DNA of 11,843 nucleotides from NCBI GenBank assembly GCA_023230985.1, contig JALNWH010000056.1, positions 1 to 11,843 on the forward strand. Reading direction: 5' to 3'. Below are positions 5,771 through 11,843 of this stretch, piece after piece; positions within the stretch are counted from its first letter, which is position 1; the number at the start of each line of letters is the position of its first letter. The notes beneath the pieces were generated by a model that had not been told where the DNA came from, searched no databases, and saw only the letters and a program-made list of their open reading frames with translations. The position numbers were made by a program, and so were the translations under genes. Source of the stretch: Bacillota bacterium. Lineage in GTDB: Bacteria > Bacillota > Clostridia > Lutisporales > Lutisporaceae.

Positions 5771-7024
5771 ATGAAAAAGATAATATTTATACCACCTAAA
5801 TCTTTGGAATATAAAAAGCTAAGAGTTGCAGCATATTGCCGAGTGAGTACCTTAAACAAAATTCAAAGAAACAGCTTGCAATGGCAGATAGGATATTACA
5901 CAAATATGATACAAGATAATCCGGATTGGATTTTTGCGGGTGTATTTTATGACGTTGGTAAAAGTGGATTAAGAAGGGAAGGTAGACTAGGCCTTAATGA
6001 GATGTTAAAGAAAGCATCAAGAGGTAAAATTGATTATATCCTAGTAAAATCTATTAGTAGACTATCTAGAGATACTGTGGAAGTCTTAAAAATAATCAGA
6101 TATTTAAGAGAGAGGAGTATTAATATGCATTTTGAAAATGAAAATCTAGACTCTATTAGAGTAGACAAGGAATTTGAAATAACACTAAGAAGTATGCTTG
6201 CTCAAGATGAAAGTAAAAATACTAGTGAAAATATCCAATGGGGATTTCAACGTAAGTTTGAAAAGGGTGATATATTCACGAAATATAAGAATTTTATGGG
6301 ATATACATGCGTAGATGAAGAAATAATAATTGTTCCAGAACAAGCTGAGATAGTTAGAAAAATATTTGATTTATATTTACGTGGATTATCATTTGGGCAG
6401 ATAAAAGGTTATCTGGAATCAATGGATATTAAGACGATTACAGGAAATGAGCATTGGGATTCAACAACTATTCAAAAAATGCTGAAGAATGAAAAATATA
6501 AGGGGGATACTGTATTACAAAAAACATGTACAGAAGATTTCATGACAGGAAAGAAGGTAAAGAATAATGGAGAAAGACACAGTTACTATATAAATAATAG
6601 TCATCCAGCTATCGTATCTGATGAAGTTTTTGACAAGGTTCAGGAGGAGATGGCTAAAAGAGCAAGGATAGTTTTTAAAGAAGATGGAACAGTAGAATCA
6701 AAAGGAAAAAGATATAATAGCAAATATTTATTGGGAAACATATTAGAATGTGGATATTGTGAAGCAGCATATAGGAGAAGAACTGAAAGGGGTAAGGTAG
6801 TTTGGAGATGTGCAACTAGGATGGAAGAGGGAAGAGATAAATGTGCAGATTCTCCTACATTAAATGAAGATTGGATGAAAGAAGTATTAAATGAAGTAGT
6901 TTGTGGAAATGGAAATTATGATGAAGGGATAGTTAGGAATGAGGTTGAAATGATTCTAATCTTTAAAGAGCATCTTATGATATATTATAAAAACGATGAC
7001 AGAGCTATGCTGAAAATAGATTAA
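5771..7024 (+). CDS. Large serine recombinase (site-specific integrase/excisionase type)
   Basis: The 417-residue protein has the three domains of large serine recombinases. The first is the resolvase-type catalytic domain (about 17-160): S26 in YCRVST is the nucleophile and R97/R100 lie in SISRLSRDTVE. The second is the Recombinase DNA-binding domain (about 175-300, with the family block EKYKGDTVLQKT at 241-252). The third is a zinc ribbon with C327-x2-C330, C347 and C358. Such proteins integrate and excise mobile elements through a 5'-phosphoserine intermediate without a fixed cofactor. The protein is shorter than the usual 500 or so residues: after the ribbon only ~58 residues remain, so the coiled-coil subdomain that controls directionality is reduced or missing. 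Signals before ATG are AGGAG (5752-5756) and GGTGA (5759-5763). It probably mobilises, or once mobilised, the surrounding island. Activity is uncertain because of the short C-terminus. Confidence 0.93.
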   Translation: MKKIIFIPPKSLEYKKLRVAAYCRVSTLNKIQRNSLQWQIGYYTNMIQDNPDWIFAGVFYDVGKSGLRREGRLGLNEMLKKASRGKIDYILVKSISRLSRDTVEVLKIIRYLRERSINMHFENENLDSIRVDKEFEITLRSMLAQDESKNTSENIQWGFQRKFEKGDIFTKYKNFMGYTCVDEEIIIVPEQAEIVRKIFDLYLRGLSFGQIKGYLESMDIKTITGNEHWDSTTIQKMLKNEKYKGDTVLQKTCTEDFMTGKKVKNNGERHSYYINNSHPAIVSDEVFDKVQEEMAKRARIVFKEDGTVESKGKRYNSKYLLGNILECGYCEAAYRRRTERGKVVWRCATRMEEGRDKCADSPTLNEDWMKEVLNEVVCGNGNYDEGIVRNEVEMILIFKEHLMIYYKNDDRAMLKID

Positions 7025-7347
7025 TTTTGACGAAGGTATGTAATCGGTTGATTGTAGAGTTTATCAATGATGTGTTTTGTTATAAACTGAATAAGACAAA
7101 AATTATGTAGAAAGATTATCCCATATCTTGTATTGATTTAGCAATGTTAGATAGTGTAACCAAAAGAGTTTACTGATGTAAAGAGAACTTAAATGGTAGC
7201 AGAGGCTTGGTGGTATAAATATAAGGATGTCAATATTTAGAATATTATGCACAATTATCTTGTAAAAAAACGCCCATAGAGATAGAATTGTAATAACAAT
7301 GTTGTTTCGATTGAAATACTTCTTCGGAGCAACAGAGGTATAGGAAA
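7025..7347. other. Gene-free stretch between recombinase and defence genes
   Basis: No convincing ORF, RNA gene or remnant was found in these 323 AT-rich bases. The minus-strand ORF crossing it has no homology I recognise and no good ribosome binding site. It holds a candidate promoter (7260-7288) for the genes to the right. An attachment site could lie here, next to the recombinase, but no repeated core could be paired with another site in the window. Confidence 0.6.
7260..7288 (+). promoter_or_regulatory. Candidate promoter of the Gabija-like operon
   Basis: TTGTAA (7260-7265; 4 of 6 with TTGACA), a 17-base spacer and TAGAAT (7283-7288; 5 of 6) read toward the nuclease gene, about 60 bases before its start. 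The spacer begins with a run of five A's. Confidence 0.45.
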
Positions 7348-9282
7348 ATGGGGGATAGTGATATAATGATTTTAACAAAATTAAGGATATGGAATTTTAG
7401 AAAATTTCAACATGAAGGGGATAATCCTGGAATTGAGGTTGAGTTTCATAATGGAATTAATGCATTAATTGGAGAAAATGATTCGGGAAAAACAGCCATC
7501 ATTGATGCTATAAAAATTGTATTACAGACTCAAAGTAATGAATATATCAGGATTGTAGAAGAAGATTTCTATTGTAATGGAAATGGTAATTTTGAAGATG
7601 AAATAAAAATAGAATGTGTATTTGAGAATTTTACTGAATATGAAGCTAAAAATTTTATTGAATGGCTGCAATTTCGAAAAGATAATAATGGCAAGATATA
7701 TTATGTATTAAATATACAATATAGAGCATGGAAGGAAAAGAATAGAATTTTAAATGAATTTCGTGCTGGTATGAAGGAAGATGGATATAGAATGGATGGA
7801 AAAGCAAAAGATTTACTCAGGTGTACATATCTTCGTCCGCTTAGAGATGCAAATAAAGAAATGCATTCAGGAAGAAATTCTAGGATATCACAAATTCTTT
7901 ATAGCCATGCTTTATTCAACCATGGTGAAGAACATAAATTAGTTGAAATTTTAAAAGAAGCTAATGAAGAAATAGAAAAATATTTTACAGATCAAGAAGG
8001 TAAAGAATTATTAGGGGCATTACAAGATAATTTGGAAGAATTTTTAGATGCATCTTCTTCAGGAAATGCCAAATTTGTTACATCTAATTTGAGATTGAAA
8101 TCAATATTGGAAAGTCTTTCTTTAAATATTTCGGAAATTCAACCTGGGTTGGGTGTTCAGAACTTGTTATTTATTGCAGCTGAATTGCTGTTATTAAATC
8201 ATGATGATAATGGAGGCTTAAAGTTAGCATTAATAGAAGAATTGGAGGCACATTTGCATCCACAAGCACAATTGAGATTGATTGAGTATATACAAAAAGA
8301 ATATGATAGTTCAGGAGTTCAGTTTATTATATCAACTCATAGTACAATATTGGCATCAAAGATAAATGTTAAAAACGCTTTATTATGCAAGAATTCAAGA
8401 GTGTTTTCTTTGGCACCAGAAAATACAAAATTACAAAAAGGTGATTATTTATTTTTGCAAAGATTTCTTGATTCTTCTAAAGCAAACTTATTTTTTGCTC
8501 AGGGGGTTATTATGGTTGAGGGAGATGCAGAAAATCTTTTATTACCAGTGATAGCCGATTTAATAGATATGCCGTTATCTAAATATGGTATTTCAATTGT
8601 TAATGTTGGAAATACTGCTTTCTTAAGATACTCTAATATTTTCAAACAGAGTGACAATGTACAGATGGGTATTCCAGTCTCTGTCGTAACAGACTGTGAC
8701 GTGGTTCCTGAAATTGATAAAGATGAAAATATTGATATTAAAGAAGATGAAACTATGGAAGTAATAAATAAAAAGCAAAAGAAATACTCGGAAGGAGATA
8801 TTAAAGCGTTTATTGCACCAAATTGGACGTTAGAATATACTTTGGCACTTAGTGTACTGAAACGTAAATTATATAAAGCAGTATTATATGCTGAAAAAAT
8901 TCAAAATAGTGATAAGTATTCTTTGACGAAGGATAAAATTATTGAGGTTGATGAAAAAGTAAAAGTGGATTTTGAAAGATGGAAAGATGAAGGTTATGAT
9001 CAATATAAAGTTGCATATGAAATATATAACAATACTTTATTAGAAAAAAACATTTCAAAAGCTATTACTGCTCAATGTTTATCTAGCATATTACAATATC
9101 AAATTATAAAAACAGATACTGAAAATATTACTGAAGAAATAATGTTTGACATTGATTTATACCAAAAAGAAATTGATAATGAGAAAAAACTTAAAATGAG
9201 GAAGGAGATTCTTGGAAGTAAAAAATTATCGTATTTACTTAATGCGATAAAATATGCGGCGAGGTACCAAGATGATAATTAG
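7348..9282 (+). CDS. gajA-like: Gabija-like OLD-family ATPase/Toprim nuclease (GajA-like)
   Basis: Anti-phage nuclease subunit, 644 residues, cytoplasmic. The N-terminal ABC-type ATPase has Walker A GENDSGKT (42-49), a signature-like region GLGVQNLLFIAAEL (267-280), Walker B LALIEELEAHLHP (293-305) and the H-loop STHS (329-332). The C-terminal Toprim domain has E391 in VEGDAE and the acidic pair D449/D451 in TDCDV, the metal ligands of OLD nucleases. After it comes the usual helical tail with APNWTLEYTLA (490-500) and a final KLSYLLNAIKYA. In Gabija, GajA forms a tetramer with GajB and nicks DNA when nucleotides fall. Start: ATG 7348 has GAGGT (7335-7339) eight bases upstream; ATG 7366 (MILTKLRIWNF) is a fair alternative. 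The helicase gene overlaps its end. Other OLD-helicase systems or a lone OLD protein are alternatives; the domain call is firm, the system name less so. Confidence 0.85.
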   Translation: MGDSDIMILTKLRIWNFRKFQHEGDNPGIEVEFHNGINALIGENDSGKTAIIDAIKIVLQTQSNEYIRIVEEDFYCNGNGNFEDEIKIECVFENFTEYEAKNFIEWLQFRKDNNGKIYYVLNIQYRAWKEKNRILNEFRAGMKEDGYRMDGKAKDLLRCTYLRPLRDANKEMHSGRNSRISQILYSHALFNHGEEHKLVEILKEANEEIEKYFTDQEGKELLGALQDNLEEFLDASSSGNAKFVTSNLRLKSILESLSLNISEIQPGLGVQNLLFIAAELLLLNHDDNGGLKLALIEELEAHLHPQAQLRLIEYIQKEYDSSGVQFIISTHSTILASKINVKNALLCKNSRVFSLAPENTKLQKGDYLFLQRFLDSSKANLFFAQGVIMVEGDAENLLLPVIADLIDMPLSKYGISIVNVGNTAFLRYSNIFKQSDNVQMGIPVSVVTDCDVVPEIDKDENIDIKEDETMEVINKKQKKYSEGDIKAFIAPNWTLEYTLALSVLKRKLYKAVLYAEKIQNSDKYSLTKDKIIEVDEKVKVDFERWKDEGYDQYKVAYEIYNNTLLEKNISKAITAQCLSSILQYQIIKTDTENITEEIMFDIDLYQKEIDNEKKLKMRKEILGSKKLSYLLNAIKYAARYQDDN

Positions 9283-11140
9283 TGAGCAGGATATTGTAGA
9301 AGTTGAAAAAATGGTGCTTCCTAAGAACTGCAAATTTTCTGGATCAGGCAAGGAGTTTCTTTTATGTGATGTAAGCAAAGAAGTATTGGCTTGCCCAGGA
9401 AGCGGTAAAACAACATTGTTGATGGCTAAGTTATATTTATTGAGTAAATCTATGCCCTTTTCTAACAACGAAGGAATATGTGTTTTATCGCATACAAATG
9501 TTGCAGTTAATGAAATAAAGAAGAAGCTTGGATCTGCAGCGGATAAAATTTTAGGCTATCCGAATTTTGTTGGGACCATTCAGAGTTTTATTGATAAATT
9601 TGTGCTATTTCCTTATTTAACTCATTTTACAACTGGTAATATTGAAGTTGTGGATGAAAAAAGGTATGGAATATATATGTGGAGGGAATGTAAGTATAAC
9701 ACAGAATTAAAACAATTAAAAAATCTTATATTAGGACGTGTGAAAGTTAGTAAATATTATGAGAATAATGAAGAACTCGTTAGAAATTTATATTTGAATA
9801 AGGAAGAATTGTGGTTAGGTAAGACGAAAATCGCAGGTTCAAATGCACCAAGTACATTACAATTTAGGGATTTGAAAGAAATTCTAAAATTGAGAGGAAT
9901 AGTTAAATATAATGACAGCTATGAATTAGGAATAGAAGCTATTGAAGAGTACGGTGATGAGTTAGTAAAGCTTATCTCTAAAAGATTTCGGTATGCTTTT
10001 GTTGATGAATATCAAGATTGCAATCATCTTCAATGTAAAGTCATAAATCAATTATTAAAAAAAACAACATTGCAAAAGATAGGGGATGTGGATCAAGCAA
10101 TTTATAATAACATCTCTGCAGATGAGATAGCTTGGAGTGTATCTGAAGATGCATTCATATTACCAGGAAGCAATAGATATCATCAAAAAATTGCAAATAT
10201 ATTAGTTCCACTTAGAACGAAAAAAGAATCTATTATTTCATTAATTAATAATCGTCAAATCCCTCCTACTTTAATAGTTTATAGTGAAAATAAGATCAAT
10301 GATGTTATAGATACTTACTACAAAGAAATTAAAAGTAATAAACTTGATGAATTATGTCCTAATGGAAAGTTTACGGCTATAGGTATGATTAAAAATGGCA
10401 AAGGAATTACAATAGGAGACTATTGGGACAAATATAAAAAGGAAGAAATAAGTTCAGGTAGTTTGTATTTAGATGATTATATATATGAAATTGTTACTCA
10501 ATTGGAACATGGTAATTTATATAACGTAGACAAAGTAATAAAAAAAATGTTATGCCAGATTTACTTTATATGTGGTTATGTTGATAATAAGTCAAGTCAG
10601 AGTTTCACAGTTAATACCATTAAAAACAAATTGTACTCTGATGAAAATATTGATTATCCAAAAAGCATTATTGAATTATGCAAACTTGAGAATTTTAGTT
10701 ATAAAGAAGTCAGAGACTACATTTTATCTCAGATTAAGGTAAATTTTAAGTCGCCTGATATTATTATGTTGAAAAATTTTATTAAAAAACAAAGCGGAAA
10801 CACTGAGATGGGAAAAATTAAAAATGTATGGAAGAAAGAAAACAATGGTGATGAATTAGACATAGAATTCGGAACAGTTTACAAAGTCAAGGGAGAAACA
10901 CATACTGCTACTTTGTACCTAGAAACTGAAACTAGTGGTGCATCTGATATAAAAAGAATAATGCCTTTATTTAATGGCGAAAAAATTAGGAATGCCAAAC
11001 TCATACATGAAAAAAGTAGAAAAGTCGTATATGTTGGGTTTAGTAGGCCATCCCATTTGCTGTGTTTAGCTATCCAAAAGAAAACATTTTTGGGTAATGA
11101 AAGTGCTTTTTCTGATTGGAAAATAATTAAGTTGGAGTAA
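9272..11140 (+). CDS. gajB-like: UvrD-like superfamily 1 helicase (GajB-like)
   Basis: This 622-residue protein carries the ordered SF1A motifs: Walker A CPGSGKTT (41-48), Ia SHTNVAVNE (73-81), Ib GTIQSF (101-106), II DEYQD (245-249), III GDVDQAIY (271-278), V VYKVKGETHTATLYLE (536-551) and VI VYVGFSRPSHLL (586-597). Motif IV is divergent (SNRYHQ instead of the usual NYR). In motif V the family 'KGET/H' is intact. The inserted region between III and V (about 310-530) is the likely 2B-like part and is not recognisable. Start: ATG at 9272 has GAGGT (9261-9265) six bases upstream, while ATG 9254 has none; this gives an 11-base overlap with the nuclease gene and likely coupled translation. In Gabija the helicase partner senses DNA ends and activates GajA. 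It is longer than the ~500-residue GajB I recall, so it may be a distinct subtype. Confidence 0.85.
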   Translation: MIISEQDIVEVEKMVLPKNCKFSGSGKEFLLCDVSKEVLACPGSGKTTLLMAKLYLLSKSMPFSNNEGICVLSHTNVAVNEIKKKLGSAADKILGYPNFVGTIQSFIDKFVLFPYLTHFTTGNIEVVDEKRYGIYMWRECKYNTELKQLKNLILGRVKVSKYYENNEELVRNLYLNKEELWLGKTKIAGSNAPSTLQFRDLKEILKLRGIVKYNDSYELGIEAIEEYGDELVKLISKRFRYAFVDEYQDCNHLQCKVINQLLKKTTLQKIGDVDQAIYNNISADEIAWSVSEDAFILPGSNRYHQKIANILVPLRTKKESIISLINNRQIPPTLIVYSENKINDVIDTYYKEIKSNKLDELCPNGKFTAIGMIKNGKGITIGDYWDKYKKEEISSGSLYLDDYIYEIVTQLEHGNLYNVDKVIKKMLCQIYFICGYVDNKSSQSFTVNTIKNKLYSDENIDYPKSIIELCKLENFSYKEVRDYILSQIKVNFKSPDIIMLKNFIKKQSGNTEMGKIKNVWKKENNGDELDIEFGTVYKVKGETHTATLYLETETSGASDIKRIMPLFNGEKIRNAKLIHEKSRKVVYVGFSRPSHLLCLAIQKKTFLGNESAFSDWKIIKLE

Positions 11141-11476
11141 AAATACTAAAACATTTGTTGTAAATAAAAGATATGAAAGAAGCGTATGGGTAAAGAATTT
11201 AAGAAGTTTTTAAAAGTATGCTTAATATTAAATGTATCTACTATCCCTTAGAAATTTTCGAATCTAACTTGATGGATAGTAGATATGATGTTTTAGATGT
11301 ATAAGAATATCAATGGTATATATATTCTATTATCATGGAGAAAGTTATTTAAGGTTACTCTTTCATGAAAATAAATCCAATAATTTAATTCAATATGATA
11401 ATTTCAGTTATATCTTAATCTGTTCTACTAATTTGCAATTTATTTTATTGTTTTGTCATAGTATAGGGGGAAAATA
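11141..11476. other. Gene-free stretch after the helicase, with hairpins
   Basis: No convincing ORF was found in these 336 AT-rich bases. They hold a strong inverted repeat (11235-11285) and a smaller one, AGAATAT (11304-11310) with ATATTCT (11322-11328). Near the right end TTGCAA (11433-11438) could be a -35 for the next gene, but no good -10 at proper spacing was found. Confidence 0.55.
11235..11285. repeat. 12-bp perfect inverted repeat downstream of the helicase
   Basis: TATCTACTATCC (11235-11246) and GGATAGTAGATA (11274-11285) are perfect inverted copies with a 27-base spacer. The tail (TGATGTTTTAG) is weakly T-rich. It may end the nuclease-helicase transcript, or be an operator or small RNA hairpin. 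Confidence 0.5.
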
Positions 11477-11843
11477 ATGATTATGCGTGGATTAGAATGG
11501 AAAAACAATGGTTCGATATACATACTACAGACACAATTTTTTAGATTAAAGAAATTAATAGATGAAATTATTAATCAAGAAAAAAATATTGAACCAGAAA
11601 TAGAAATATTGCAGAAGGAATTAGATAGTCAGGGTAAATATCCTGATTTTGATGATTTAAATAGATATATGGATTATATGCAAAGACGATCAAAATCTAT
11701 TATCGGTATTCATGAAGTATATATTTTATTAGATGTAATAACTTTAATGATTTGTATAGAATTAGAAATGAGAATAAATAAATTTTGCTATTACAATATT
11801 GGTGAAGAAACAACAGAGTCAATAGAGTCATTAAGTTTGATAA
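11477..11843 (+). CDS. Unrecognised gene, 5' part (cut by window end)
   Basis: ATG at 11477 follows GGGGG (11466-11470) by six bases, and 122 codons stay open to the window edge. I do not recognise the product. The first ~60 residues are charged and helical (LKKLIDEIINQEKNIEPEIE, a likely short coiled coil). A second part around 80-110 is a hydrophobic helix (VYILLDVITLMICIELEMRI) followed by NKFCYYNIGEETTESIESLS. The pattern of a hydrophobic helix ending in 'E.RINKF' and then an Asn/Glu-rich helix recalls HEPN-like helical bundles, but no R-x4-6-H catalytic motif is visible in this part. It lies 336 bases after the helicase in the same direction and has its own leader, so it may be separately transcribed. 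It may belong to the same defence island. Confidence 0.7.
   Translation, partial: MIMRGLEWKNNGSIYILQTQFFRLKKLIDEIINQEKNIEPEIEILQKELDSQGKYPDFDDLNRYMDYMQRRSKSIIGIHEVYILLDVITLMICIELEMRINKFCYYNIGEETTESIESLSLI

Noticed and set aside
7025..7347. Possible retron or other non-coding RNA before the nuclease
   Set aside because: No reverse transcriptase gene, no long stable stem pair, and no repeated elements were found.
7103..7378. 91-codon minus-strand ORF in the gap before the nuclease gene
   Set aside because: It overlaps the nuclease start, has low-complexity hydrophobic content and no convincing ribosome binding site.
11477..11843. Active HEPN RNase call for the last gene
   Set aside because: No R-x4-6-H motif is visible in the 122 residues available; the nearest Arg-His pair has seven residues between them.

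Overview
The window looks like low-GC Firmicutes DNA, most likely from a Clostridia-type anaerobe. The flanks are very AT-rich (one 60-base sample in the helicase gene, 9841-9900, is 28% G+C). Ribosome binding sites are AGGAGG-like, and the mobile genes (ISLre2-like, IS3-like, clostridial-type large serine recombinase) fit that group. The species cannot be named from the sequence alone. No tRNA, rRNA or CRISPR array was seen.

Left part (1-1240) is a graveyard of insertion sequences. It holds the first 86 codons of an ISLre2-like transposase on the minus strand and a chimeric ORF that starts as an IS3-type transposase helix-turn-helix and continues into an unrecognised 119-residue tail. It also holds the last ~30 codons of an IS30-like transposase, overlapping a large imperfect inverted repeat. 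Next (about 1314-4140) comes a compact oxidative-stress operon: a PerR/Fur-family regulator, a seven-helix membrane protein of unknown function, and a complete clade-3 type heme catalase. A PerR-box-like operator precedes it and a strong hairpin terminator follows. Its base composition is visibly richer in G+C (52% in the sample 3541-3600), which suggests acquisition from elsewhere. The operon is followed by a 3' fragment that reads like the end of rlmD/rumA, a 23S rRNA methyltransferase gene whose 3' end is a known insertion site of some integrative elements in Firmicutes.

Right part (about 4570-11843) is an AT-rich accessory island. In order it carries a helix-turn-helix/Fic fusion protein with its own near-consensus promoter, a large serine recombinase with a shortened C-terminus, and a two-gene Gabija-like anti-phage module: an OLD-family ATPase/Toprim nuclease translationally coupled to a UvrD-like helicase. 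Last comes the start of an unrecognised gene cut by the window end. The recombinase may be what moves this cargo. The Gabija-like pair is expected to work as one complex in which helicase-sensed DNA ends or nucleotide depletion license the nuclease. Whether Fic and the last gene belong to the same system is open.
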